Source of the DNA: Gemmatimonadota bacterium
GTDB taxonomy: Bacteria; Gemmatimonadota; Gemmatimonadetes; Palauibacterales; KS3-K002
Reading direction: 5' to 3'
DNA: 64,000 bases
Assembly (NCBI GenBank): GCA_020344215.1
Contig: CP070815.1
Span: forward strand, 320,461 to 384,460
Shown: positions 17,314-25,892 of the stretch, one piece after another
Position numbering within the stretch: position 1 is the first letter of the stretch
How the letters are laid out: every line of letters begins with the position of its first letter
Notes under the pieces: generated by a model
Seen by the model: the letters and a program-made list of their open reading frames with translations, nothing else
What the model was told of the DNA's origin: nothing
Databases searched by the model: none
Program-made: the position numbers and the translations under genes

Positions 17314-19605
17314 GTGAGCCCTTCCGACACAGGCGACGACCAGAAGGCCGGGGTCGGCTACGAGCGACCCCACCTCGAGGACTATTGGCGCGTCATCCGG
17401 CGACGTGCCTGGCTGATCTCACTCACAACACTCGTCGCGCTCGTCGCCGCCGTGTGGGCGGCGTCGAGGCAACCTCAGCTCTATCGGACTTCCCTCACCC
17501 TGCAAGTGGGTGATCCACGCGGCCGCCTGGGACAACTGGGCGACATCGACGTCTCGCCCAACATGCTGTGGACCGATCCGGTCGAGTCGGAGGTCCAGCA
17601 GCTGACGACCCAGGCGGTGGCAAAGTCTGTGGTCGATTCGCTGCAGTTGCGTGCTCAGTCGCCGGACCTGTTCCGCGTATTCCTGATCGAGGACGTGAGG
17701 ATCGACCCGGTTGCGGCGGTCGCAGACTACAGCGTCCGCATCGCCGGCGGCGGGTCGCTGACTATCGAGGGCGGTGGGCAGGGCGCTCCCGTCCAGGCGA
17801 GGGTTGGGGAACGGGTGCGTTTCCCGGCCGGCTACGTCGTCGTGAGCCCGAGGGCCCAGCAGGGCGAGTACACACTCAGGGTGATCTCCCAGACGCACGC
17901 AGAGAACCTGGTCAGGGGCGGTTTGGCAGCTAGCACCCGGCCAGAGACAAATCTGATCGACGTAACCTACCAGATCGGCGATCCGTATCTGGCTCCAGAG
18001 ATTCTCAACCAGGTGGCGGAAGCCCTGCGCCAGATCGGAGTGCGGAGGGCTCGGGCCTGGGCTCAGTCCAGAACGGAGTTCATCGGCAACAGGTTGGCCG
18101 AAGCGGGGCGGGCGTTGCGGGAAGCCCTCGAGGCGGTCGAGAGCTACAAAGAGGGTCGAGGACTCACCAGCCTGCAGAGCGAAGAGGGTCGCGTCCTGCG
18201 CCGCATGGCGACGCTTCAGACCGACCTGGAGGATCTTGTCCTCGAGAAGAACATCTACACGTCTCTCGTCACACAGATCCGTAGCGCGGGTCTACGCCCG
18301 GCGGACGTTCAACAGTTCGCCGTGCTCTCCGACGAGGACGTGAACCGCACCGTCCAGTACTACTACGACGAGCTACTCCGGTTGCTCGAGGAGCGCGCAA
18401 GCCAGCTCGGCCCGCTCGGCAAGGATCCCGCGCACCCGGCGATCGTCGCACTCGACCGGCGCATTGCCGATACCCAGCAGCAGCTGCTGTCCGCCGCCGA
18501 GAACGCGATCGCCGCCGTCGACCTCCGCATCGAGACGCTCACAGGCGCGTTATCCGAGAACCAGGCTGATCTGCGCAGATTGCCAGCGGTGGAGACAGAG
18601 CTGGCGCAGCTCCAGAACGAGGTGGAGATCCACTCGGACATGTACAAGTACCTCCTGTCGAGGTATCAGGAATCGCAGATCGCCGAGGCGGAGATCTCCC
18701 CGTATGTGGATGTGCTCGACCCGGCCTCCGGAGCGTCGCCGGTCAGCGGCGGCAGGCGGATCAACATCATCTTCGGCGGCCTGCTCGGGCTCCTGCTCGG
18801 CTTAGCCGCTGCCTTCTTCCTCGAGTATCTGGATCGCTCTGTCCAGTCAACCTCCGACGTTGAATCGAAGCTGGGGTTGGCCGTGCTCGGCTGGATTCCC
18901 AAGGTGGAGGCGGACGGTGAGAGGCGGGCGATCCCGCTGGTCACGGAACTCGATCCGGAAGGTCCCGCCGCCGAAGCCTACCGAGTGCTTCGCACCAACC
19001 TCGCATTCTCCACAGCACGCGAGCACCCGCTCTACAGCCTCGTATTCACCAGTCCGGGCCCGGGCGAAGGCAAGTCCACAACCGTGGCGAACCTCGGCGC
19101 TGTGCTGGCCACACGCGGCGATCGCACATTGCTCATCGATGCCGACCTCCGACGCGGCGAGCTCCACGACGCCTTCGACCTACTGCGTTCACCCGGTCTC
19201 AGCGACCTGCTGGTCGGCGAGCTCGACCAACGAGAGGCGATCCGGCCCGCCGTACGCCCCGGGCTCGACCTGCTGCCGGCCGGCAAGCGACCGCCGAACC
19301 CTTCCGAGCTACTTGGATCGCAAGCGATGGCGAGCTTGCTGGCAGAGTGGCGCGAAGTCTACCGCTGGGTGCTGCTCGATGCTCCACCCGTCCTCGCCGT
19401 CACCGACGCCGCGGTGCTGGCCGCGCTGACAGACGGCGCGGTTCTCGTCATGAGGGCGGGGGAGACGGATCGGCGAGCCGGCTGGCAGGGGATCCAGCAG
19501 TTGCGCCGGGTCGACGCCCGGATCGTTGGCGCGGTGTTGAACGAGGTGGATCCTCAGCTTACCTCAGACCGCTACTACCTCGACTACTATTACGCGAAGT
19601 CGTAG
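17314..19605 (+). CDS. Wzc-type polysaccharide copolymerase / bacterial tyrosine kinase
   Basis: An inner-membrane BY-kinase with a chain-length-control domain, used for extracellular or capsular polysaccharide export (763 residues). TM1 is AWLISLTTLVALVAAVWA and TM2 is IIFGGLLGLLLGLAAAFFLE, flanking a long periplasmic coiled-coil Wzz domain. The kinase has Walker A SPGPGEGKSTT, Walker A' LLIDADLRRGELH, Walker B VLLDAPPVL and a tyrosine cluster DRYYLDYYYAKS as the autophosphorylation tail. GTG 17314 starts just before PSDTGDDQK; an earlier in-frame start would add 18 residues. No Wza, Wzx, Wzy or phosphatase gene is adjacent; it converges on the STAS/GHKL gene row. Confidence 0.92.
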   Translation: MSPSDTGDDQKAGVGYERPHLEDYWRVIRRRAWLISLTTLVALVAAVWAASRQPQLYRTSLTLQVGDPRGRLGQLGDIDVSPNMLWTDPVESEVQQLTTQAVAKSVVDSLQLRAQSPDLFRVFLIEDVRIDPVAAVADYSVRIAGGGSLTIEGGGQGAPVQARVGERVRFPAGYVVVSPRAQQGEYTLRVISQTHAENLVRGGLAASTRPETNLIDVTYQIGDPYLAPEILNQVAEALRQIGVRRARAWAQSRTEFIGNRLAEAGRALREALEAVESYKEGRGLTSLQSEEGRVLRRMATLQTDLEDLVLEKNIYTSLVTQIRSAGLRPADVQQFAVLSDEDVNRTVQYYYDELLRLLEERASQLGPLGKDPAHPAIVALDRRIADTQQQLLSAAENAIAAVDLRIETLTGALSENQADLRRLPAVETELAQLQNEVEIHSDMYKYLLSRYQESQIAEAEISPYVDVLDPASGASPVSGGRRINIIFGGLLGLLLGLAAAFFLEYLDRSVQSTSDVESKLGLAVLGWIPKVEADGERRAIPLVTELDPEGPAAEAYRVLRTNLAFSTAREHPLYSLVFTSPGPGEGKSTTVANLGAVLATRGDRTLLIDADLRRGELHDAFDLLRSPGLSDLLVGELDQREAIRPAVRPGLDLLPAGKRPPNPSELLGSQAMASLLAEWREVYRWVLLDAPPVLAVTDAAVLAALTDGAVLVMRAGETDRRAGWQGIQQLRRVDARIVGAVLNEVDPQLTSDRYYLDYYYAKS

Positions 19606-19631
19606 CACCGGGCACTCGGTGCACCACCCTG

Positions 19632-20375
19632 TCAGTAGGCGGGAAGCGGCTTGCTCCCTCCCGGAGCGGAGGGATAGGGGTCGGTGTCTCCCGACGGGCG
19701 CGGGTGGCCGTCACCACCGCTCGGCTCGGGACCGTATGGCGCCATCTCTTCTGCAGCGGCGGGGTATCTGCCGGCCTCCGGTGCTTCACCGCCGTCCCGC
19801 CGGCTGAGTACGGCCGGCAGGCTCGAGAAGCTGTCGAAACTCTCCGGCACGGCTACACGCCAGTTCACCAGCCTGCGCAGCCACGAGCTCGCGGTTGCCT
19901 GGTTCACGCCGTAGGTGGATGCGAATTCGGAGGCGCCTAGACGGCCCATCCGATCGAGGCAGTCCCAAGCGGCGCGCAGCCGGCCGGGCGCCGGTCCCCA
20001 CAGGGCCGGTCGGCCGGACTCGACCGCGACCAGCAACAGGTTATGCCGCCGCAGCACGGCATCGATGGGATCCCTGTGGTGCTCCAAGACGCCCTGCACG
20101 ATGAAGAAGGCATCGGAGGGACGATCAGAGCGCAGGTACCGCCTGAGCAGCTTCGCTATCACCTCGTCGGCACAGCTGAAGTCGAGGACGCCGACCTGAG
20201 AGAAGTCGAGCACCGACACGCAGCGACCCCGGCCGCCCTGTAGCTGCTCCTCGATCGCTGAACGCACCGCCCGACCCGTGGGGCGCGTGACTAGGTTGCT
20301 GTAGAACGTCGCCACCGAGGTATGGACCACGCTGTCCACAACTTTCCCCGTCATGCCCGTCGCCGGATCACCCAT
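19632..20375 (-). CDS. STAS-like (DUF4325-type) protein with a C-terminal helix-turn-helix
   Basis: A 247-residue protein of unusual architecture. Residues about 20-125 contain VSVLDFSQVGVLDFSCADEV, resembling STAS-like domains annotated DUF4325. A winged-helix-like segment (about 140-175) includes LGASEFASTYGVNQATASSW. The tail of about 65 residues is Pro/Gly/Ala rich and probably disordered. ATG 20375 was chosen because AGGAGG lies six nt upstream; the TTG at 20390 would place that ribosome site inside the gene. It follows the GHKL ATPase gene by 11 bp, so the two are likely made together. A DNA-binding output of a partner-switch pathway is inference. Confidence 0.7.
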   Translation of the reverse strand: MGDPATGMTGKVVDSVVHTSVATFYSNLVTRPTGRAVRSAIEEQLQGGRGRCVSVLDFSQVGVLDFSCADEVIAKLLRRYLRSDRPSDAFFIVQGVLEHHRDPIDAVLRRHNLLLVAVESGRPALWGPAPGRLRAAWDCLDRMGRLGASEFASTYGVNQATASSWLRRLVNWRVAVPESFDSFSSLPAVLSRRDGGEAPEAGRYPAAAEEMAPYGPEPSGGDGHPRPSGDTDPYPSAPGGSKPLPAY

Positions 20376-20386
20376 TCCCATCCTCC

Positions 20387-21313
20387 TCAATCACCGCCAC
20401 CCGGCGGGACGACTTGCGGTAGCACCACCTGGATCTGCGCACCTGGGAAGTCCGGTAGGCCGCTGGCGATGGGCTGCTTGTCGATCCAGTCGGGCACCTC
20501 GGCGATCTGCGCCGTGCCGCTCCGAATCGTGAAGAACCCGTTCCACCGCAGCACCTGCTTCCGAATGCCCTGTAAGCCCTGGCCGCGACCCGGGTCGCGG
20601 TAGCGTGAGACGCCATGCAGAAAGGCCGCCTCAAGCGCCGTCTCGTCCGACCAGCGGTCACCGTAACGCTGTGCATGCTCCCGAGCAAGCGAGCCACGGA
20701 ATCCCATGCCCACATCCATCACGGCGATGACCACGACCTGCCGCCCCAGTCGTTGCTTCCAGTTGTACGTCTGCGCCGAGACCCAGCCGTCGGTCCCGGC
20801 GTGCTCGACGATGTTCTGGCACACCTCGGACAGGATCACGCTGAAATGAAGCACCGCCGGTGGCGGGTAGCCGAGTCGCTTGCCCAGAATCGCGGCGGCG
20901 CGGTCACGCACCCTGTCGACCACGTCATGCACATCTTGGTGAGACCGGACCGGCGTGATCTCCAGCAAGGCGTCGGACTCGCCCGCCGCTCGCTTCCTGA
21001 CGTGCCCCTGGAAGTCGAACAGCTCGTGGGCGTGCTCGTAGAACCGGATGCGGCCGAGGTAGCTCGCCACCTCCTTACTCTCAGGAGGCTCCAGCAAGGG
21101 CCGCTCGCCAAAGCGCTCTTGCCACGCGGCGCCTGCGGCTAAGAGCCCGAGGATCCCGTACGGGCTAACCCAGCGGACGTGCCGGGCGTCGAACAGAGCA
21201 CGTCCACCCTCCGCGCCCGCCCAACCGGACACGAGCGTCTCGAACCCGCGATCATCCAGCGTCTCAGCCACGGGGAGGACGACCGTCACCGTACGCTCAC
21301 CCCCCGCTGCCAC
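20387..21313 (-). CDS. STAS-like domain fused to a GHKL (HATPase_c) ATPase
   Basis: A 308-residue protein. The N-terminal part (about 10-100, FDARHVRWVSPYGILGLLAA) looks STAS-like. The C-terminal part is a GHKL ATPase: N-box LSEVCQNIVEHA, G1-box VMDVGMGF and G2-box GRGQGLQGI, all intact. It has no histidine-phosphorylation or transmembrane domain, so it resembles an anti-sigma/serine-kinase-type switch more than a sensor kinase. The GTG start is 3 bp after the pfkB-like stop. Its likely partner is the downstream STAS-like/HTH protein. The fusion suggests an intramolecular version of the usual kinase-antagonist pair. Confidence 0.75.
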   Translation of the reverse strand: MAAGGERTVTVVLPVAETLDDRGFETLVSGWAGAEGGRALFDARHVRWVSPYGILGLLAAGAAWQERFGERPLLEPPESKEVASYLGRIRFYEHAHELFDFQGHVRKRAAGESDALLEITPVRSHQDVHDVVDRVRDRAAAILGKRLGYPPPAVLHFSVILSEVCQNIVEHAGTDGWVSAQTYNWKQRLGRQVVVIAVMDVGMGFRGSLAREHAQRYGDRWSDETALEAAFLHGVSRYRDPGRGQGLQGIRKQVLRWNGFFTIRSGTAQIAEVPDWIDKQPIASGLPDFPGAQIQVVLPQVVPPGGGD

Positions 21314-21316
21314 CGG

Positions 21317-22291
21317 CTAGGCACGCTCGATCTCTCCCTTCAAGAAACTGTTCAACCCCGAGGCGCCGCGGTGGGCGACGGAACGGCTGGCTGCGGCATT
21401 GGCCCGGCGCATCGCCGCCTCCACCTCGTGGCCGTCGAGCAGCGCCCGGAACACGGTCATTCCCCAGACGTCACCGCAGCCCGTCGGGTCGCCACCTCGC
21501 ACCGCTTCCGCCGTCACCTTGCCAGTGCGAACGGAGTCAGGCCCCTCCAGGCGAGCGCGCACCGCTTCCAGAGGAAGCGCATCGGGAGCCATCACATACG
21601 CCGCGCCCTCGGCCCCGAGCGTCACGAACAAGAGCCGCGTCTCTCGACCGACGGCGGCGGCGGCAAAGGCCCACGGATCGCCCCAGTGCGCGGCGAGGGC
21701 CGCGAGCTCATCTTCGTTGACCTGCACGACGTCGAAGCAGGCGAGCCACTCCGACCAGCGGTCGAGCGACCGCCGCCGCCGTTCGCCGTCGCGCCCGGTC
21801 GCTAGCATGAGTGAGTGGATGTCCACGTAGATCGGTCCGTCGAATCCGCGCCGCAATTGCTGGGCGACCTCCAGGTCAAACTCGAGGCCCGTGATGAAGT
21901 TCACGTACAATGCTTCGCAACCGGCGATCCGCGGCCCCAGCTCTTCCCAGGTCCACGCCGGCACGCCGCCTGTGAGCCGCTCGGCACGCCGCGCCGGACC
22001 GGTGTATCGCAACTCCACCCGCGGGTTGGGCGCGTCGACCACCGCTACCGCCTCGTCCGTCTCGACGACGGACAGGTCTCTCAGGAAGCGAAAGCCCTGC
22101 TCCGCCAGATCGCTACCCAGCTTGATTAGCGGCCGGACTCTGGTCTTTCCCGGCGTGAAGGCGTCGGCCGCAGCGAGGGCGTAGCTGATTCCCCCCCACT
22201 CCTCCACCGGCGATCTGACGTCTGACTGCCGCCAGATCGTGTCCCACACCATAGTGCCGATGACCCCTAGGATGCCCATGCTGTCCGGCAT
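21317..22291 (-). CDS. PfkB-family carbohydrate kinase
   Basis: A ribokinase-like sugar or nucleoside kinase of 324 residues. The N-terminus MPDSMGILGVIGTMVWDTIW replaces the classic start. GGISYALAAADAF is the substrate-binding loop, VNEDELAAL is the usual NE-E motif, and GGDPTGCGDVWGMT holds the anion hole and catalytic Asp. Substrate specificity cannot be read from sequence. ATG 22291 was chosen because this is where family-like sequence begins. It is followed within 3 bp by the GHKL gene and is 165 bp downstream of the ROK kinase gene on the same strand. Confidence 0.88.
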   Translation of the reverse strand: MPDSMGILGVIGTMVWDTIWRQSDVRSPVEEWGGISYALAAADAFTPGKTRVRPLIKLGSDLAEQGFRFLRDLSVVETDEAVAVVDAPNPRVELRYTGPARRAERLTGGVPAWTWEELGPRIAGCEALYVNFITGLEFDLEVAQQLRRGFDGPIYVDIHSLMLATGRDGERRRRSLDRWSEWLACFDVVQVNEDELAALAAHWGDPWAFAAAAVGRETRLLFVTLGAEGAAYVMAPDALPLEAVRARLEGPDSVRTGKVTAEAVRGGDPTGCGDVWGMTVFRALLDGHEVEAAMRRANAAASRSVAHRGASGLNSFLKGEIERA

Positions 22292-22456
22292 TCCGATCCC
22301 GGAGCCACGCTCGCTGTGTTGAGGCCGGATCTCCCGCTGTAGCGCTCGCCAGCCCAGCCGCACGGTGTTCTGCGCGCGACGAGCGGATCGTGGAGGGTAC
22401 CGTTGCCCAAGCTAATCACTTCCCTTCGCGAGCGCGAGCCTTCATTCCTGCCAGCC

Positions 22457-23455
22457 TCACACTTCGCCGCACTTCTCCCGCTTGAAGCAGGCCACGGCGC
22501 CGATGATGCCGGCGAGGCCCTTCAGCCCCGAGGGGACTATTCTGCACGCCTCTTCCGCGACCCGGAACGCGCGGCGCCTTATCTCGGCGCGCAGCGGCGC
22601 GAACAGGTGATCGCCAGCCCGGGTCACGCCGCCGGATATCACCAGCACCTCCGGGTTGAGGATGTTGATGACGTTGGCCAGGCCGACGCCCAGAAACTTC
22701 GCCGTGTCGTGCATGACCTCGGTTGCGTAAGGATCCCCCTGGACCACAGCCTCGAAGACCGTCCCCGCCGTTATGTTCTGGACATCCCCGGCCAGCTCGG
22801 GCAGGATCGAGCCGACCCCCGAGTCGAGCCCCTCTATGGCTCGCGCAGCGATCGCCGGGCCCGAAGCGTAGGCCTCCAAGCAGCCGTAGTTGCCGCAGTT
22901 GCACTTGCGGCCGGTGGAGTCGATCGTCATGTGTCCGATCTCGGCCGCCGCGTCATTGGCGCCGTGATACAGCTCGCCGTTAAGCACGATCCCACCGCCG
23001 ATCCCGGTGCCCAGTGTCACGCCGACCAGCGTGTCCACCCCACGCCCGGCGCCCAGCCACCACTCACCGTAGGTCGCCGCGTTCGCATCGTTGTCGAGGC
23101 TCGCCGGCAGCCCAACGGCGTTCTGAATCAGGTCACGGAGCGGGAAATTGCGCCAGCCGAGGTTCGGCGTGCTGATGACCGTGCCGGTCTTCCGATCCAG
23201 CGGTCCCGGCGACCCGATGCCGACGCCCGCAAACGTCTCGCGACCGACGCCCTTCTCATCCATCACCTCGCGCATCGATTCCTCGATCATCCTCACGACG
23301 CGATCGACGATGAACTTCGCACCGCGCATGACCTCCGTCGGCTCGCTGCGCACGGCAATGGGTAGGGCACCCTCGAACGGCAGCACCCCCACGTTCAGGT
23401 TCGTGCCGCCGATGTCCACTCCAACGATCCAATCACCTTCCGGCACTTTAGACAT
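22457..23455 (-). CDS. ROK-family sugar kinase, probable glucokinase
   Basis: A 332-residue ROK kinase. ATP-binding is seen in VGVDIGGTNLNVGV; DNDANAATYGEWWLGAGR carries the catalytic Asp; TLGTGIGGGIV is the phosphate loop. The zinc site is GHM followed by CNCGNYGCLEAYASG, matching the GH-CxCGxxGCxE signature. No helix-turn-helix precedes the kinase, so it is an enzyme and not a NagC/XylR-type repressor. Glucose is the commonest substrate for this form, but others are possible. It overlaps the GT9 gene by 8 bp, so the two are cotranscribed. Confidence 0.92.
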   Translation of the reverse strand: MSKVPEGDWIVGVDIGGTNLNVGVLPFEGALPIAVRSEPTEVMRGAKFIVDRVVRMIEESMREVMDEKGVGRETFAGVGIGSPGPLDRKTGTVISTPNLGWRNFPLRDLIQNAVGLPASLDNDANAATYGEWWLGAGRGVDTLVGVTLGTGIGGGIVLNGELYHGANDAAAEIGHMTIDSTGRKCNCGNYGCLEAYASGPAIAARAIEGLDSGVGSILPELAGDVQNITAGTVFEAVVQGDPYATEVMHDTAKFLGVGLANVINILNPEVLVISGGVTRAGDHLFAPLRAEIRRRAFRVAEEACRIVPSGLKGLAGIIGAVACFKREKCGEV

Positions 23456-24491
23456 CGCTTGCAGTCCTCGCTTGACTCATCTGCTGACGGGCCGCCCGCG
23501 CCACGGCCTCCACAGTTATCAGGTGTACACACTCGTCCTGGGCTTCCGGTAGATAGGTACCCTGCCCCCGGCGCCGACATCTGTTCTTGCGGCACGGCGC
23601 GCACGGCAGCTCGGACCGCCAAAGCACGCGTGCACGCGTGCCCAAAGGCCCTGTGTGCTTCGGGTCGCTCGAGCCGAAGATGGCGATTAACGGTGCGCCC
23701 ACAGCCGCCGCCAGGTGCATGGGACCGCTATCGTTGCTGACCACGAGGTCGCACTCACTCAACCCGGCGGCGAGCACGGCGAGGCTGGTTCGCCCACCCA
23801 GATCGATGCCGCGTTTCCCGGCGCCCGCCGCTACGCGGGCCGCCAGCACCTCTTCCCCCGACCCACCGAACACCACGACCGTACCGACCTCCTGACCTAG
23901 CAATCCGGCCAGCGCCGTGTACTTGCCCTCCGGCCACCGACGTGCTGGAGCGTACGAGCTTGGAAAGATCGCCACCGCCGGCCGCTCGAAGCGACCCTCC
24001 ACCAGCTGGCGGAACTGCTCGAGCGCCCGCTCCTGTACTGGAAGGCGCGGCACCGGCGGCTCCCCGCCCTTCCAACCCGGGTCGACCAGCCGCATGTAAA
24101 AGCTCACACGATGCTCGCCGGGCGCCTCCGGGCGAACCGAGCGGTCGGTGAGCAGCAGGCCCCGCCCGTCGGTGGGTGTGCCCCGGCGCCTCGCTATTCC
24201 GGCCAACCGGACGACGGCGGCAGACGAGAAGGATGGGGGGAAGAGGTAGGCCGCGTCGTAGCCGACGTCTCGCAGCCGTGCCGCCGTCCTCCAGATCGCC
24301 CTCGTGCGCCGGAAGGCCATGACCTCAGCCGGGAGACCGGCCGCCTCGAGAACCGGCGCCCACGCCGCAGGGCACCACACGTCGACCCCGCTCTCTGGGT
24401 AGCGCTCCGCCAGACGGCGAAGCGCCGGGATGGCCATGACCACGTCACCCAGATGGTTCGGCGCGCGAGCGTAGACGCGCGGCTCACTCAA
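23448..24491 (-). CDS. Glycosyltransferase family 9 (heptosyltransferase-like)
   Basis: A GT-B enzyme of about 347 residues related to LPS heptosyltransferases. Signatures are RAPNHLGDVVMAIPALRRLA at the N-terminus and VSNDSGPMHLAAAVGAPLI followed by FGSSDPKHTGPLG in the nucleotide-sugar-binding half. CAPCRKNRC and DECVHLITVEAV match the family's C-terminus. TTG 24491 was chosen because GGAGGTAGGAG precedes it and the conserved sequence begins right there; the 94 extra upstream codons are low quality. It is the first gene of the minus-strand row with the two sugar kinases. Confidence 0.87.
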   Translation of the reverse strand: MSEPRVYARAPNHLGDVVMAIPALRRLAERYPESGVDVWCPAAWAPVLEAAGLPAEVMAFRRTRAIWRTAARLRDVGYDAAYLFPPSFSSAAVVRLAGIARRRGTPTDGRGLLLTDRSVRPEAPGEHRVSFYMRLVDPGWKGGEPPVPRLPVQERALEQFRQLVEGRFERPAVAIFPSSYAPARRWPEGKYTALAGLLGQEVGTVVVFGGSGEEVLAARVAAGAGKRGIDLGGRTSLAVLAAGLSECDLVVSNDSGPMHLAAAVGAPLIAIFGSSDPKHTGPLGTRARVLWRSELPCAPCRKNRCRRRGQGTYLPEAQDECVHLITVEAVARAARQQMSQARTASDV

Positions 24492-24755
24492 TACTCTCCT
24501 ACCTCCAGAATGGCTAGGAACGCTTGGGTTGCAGGCCCTCAATATAGGCTGCCGAGAAGGCCCGTGGCAGGGCGTCAGCGGTCGGAAACTTCCCAGGCGG
24601 CTGCGGTGTAGGCTACTGCAGCGGCCTGTAGCGCCGCCACCGGGCTCCGGACCCCCGGAGCACGCGCCGAAAGCCGCCGGATCCCTGAGTCTTGCTACCG
24701 GCCGGCTACCTGCCTCGGCGACGCCCTCTCCCCAGCAACGAACGGAGGAAACCCG

Positions 24756-25889
24756 GTGCGTATCATCGGACACGCCAGAGCGCGCCTGCGCCCTGTCCTG
24801 CTGCTCGGCTCCGGCATCGCGCTGCTGGGACTGGCCGGCTGCGAGCTGCCGGAAGAGCCAAAGTGGGACGTGGAGGTCGTAGCTCCCTTCAGCTCCGATC
24901 CCATCATGATCTGGGACTTCCTGCCCGGCATCGTGCAGGCGGATATGCAGAGCGACCCGCCAGTCTTCCTGGTCGACCCGCAGGCGGCCAGCGTCGACTT
25001 CAACTACAACGACATGTGCGCCCTCTTCGGCTGCGTCGGAGTGTCCGGCCTGCCGGTTCCCGGCTTCGCCTACACCGACACGTTGACGGTTCAGTTCTCT
25101 GAGCCCGAGCTGGTTGCCGTCGAGGGCGTAGACGCTGTGTTGACCTTGAGCGTCATCAACGGCCTCGGCTTCGAGCCGCTACGCTCGAACGTCGACACGG
25201 TCGGATACATCGCACTGGCCGTGCGCGACATCGGCAGCGGCACGACGATCGACAGCCTGTTCCTCAGCGACGCGACACACGATATCGGTGCGCAGAAGGA
25301 CACCACGCTGACCATCTCGGCCGCCGAGCTGGTCGATGGTATCACGGTCGTCTTCCACATCGTCTCGCCGTACGACGGTCAGACGATATCGATCGACCCG
25401 TCGGGGGCTTCCCTTAGCCTGGCCGCTTCTGTCGACGGTATCGAGGTCGCCGCCGCGACCGTCGTTGTCGCCAGCGAGACGCTGGATACGACCTTCCAGG
25501 TCGACTTCGATCAGGACGCCAGGGAAGAGATCATGGACCGTGTCATCAGGGGCTCGTACGAGCTGACGCTGATACACGACCTGCAGCTCGACGGCACGCT
25601 CGAGGTCTCGATCGCCGGCTCCGAGGCCGACCTCTTCTCCGGCGACCCGTTGCGCGAGATTCGGCTCACCCAGCTCGTCCTCACGCCCAACCTGAAGCAG
25701 CCCGGTGAGCTCAGCGCTGCCGATCTGGAGCTGATCGCCGCCTTCCCGGACATGTACCTGGGCTACCGCGGCGACGCTTCGGGCACAGGATCTGGCTACG
25801 GTAGGCCTGGTGATCTGAGTCGCTTCACCCCCGACCAGAGTATCCAGGCGCAGTTAAAGGTTACGGCACAGGTTAGAATCGGCGGCTAG
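24756..25889 (+). CDS. Lipoprotein of unknown function
   Basis: A 377-residue protein with a lipoprotein signal peptide: positively charged start, hydrophobic GSGIALLGLAG and lipobox Cys at about residue 28. The rest is beta-rich and repetitive with many Asp, Val and Thr (for example TVQFSEPELVAVEG), similar in style to surface-attached beta-sandwich proteins. No catalytic motif is recognised. The GTG start has GGAGG seven nt upstream. It is followed 3 bp later by an outer-membrane barrel-like gene, and the pair ends at an intrinsic terminator, so it forms a compact two-gene unit. It may assist or decorate that barrel, but this is inference. Confidence 0.75.
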   Translation: MRIIGHARARLRPVLLLGSGIALLGLAGCELPEEPKWDVEVVAPFSSDPIMIWDFLPGIVQADMQSDPPVFLVDPQAASVDFNYNDMCALFGCVGVSGLPVPGFAYTDTLTVQFSEPELVAVEGVDAVLTLSVINGLGFEPLRSNVDTVGYIALAVRDIGSGTTIDSLFLSDATHDIGAQKDTTLTISAAELVDGITVVFHIVSPYDGQTISIDPSGASLSLAASVDGIEVAAATVVVASETLDTTFQVDFDQDAREEIMDRVIRGSYELTLIHDLQLDGTLEVSIAGSEADLFSGDPLREIRLTQLVLTPNLKQPGELSAADLELIAAFPDMYLGYRGDASGTGSGYGRPGDLSRFTPDQSIQAQLKVTAQVRIGG

Positions 25890-25892
25890 CGA

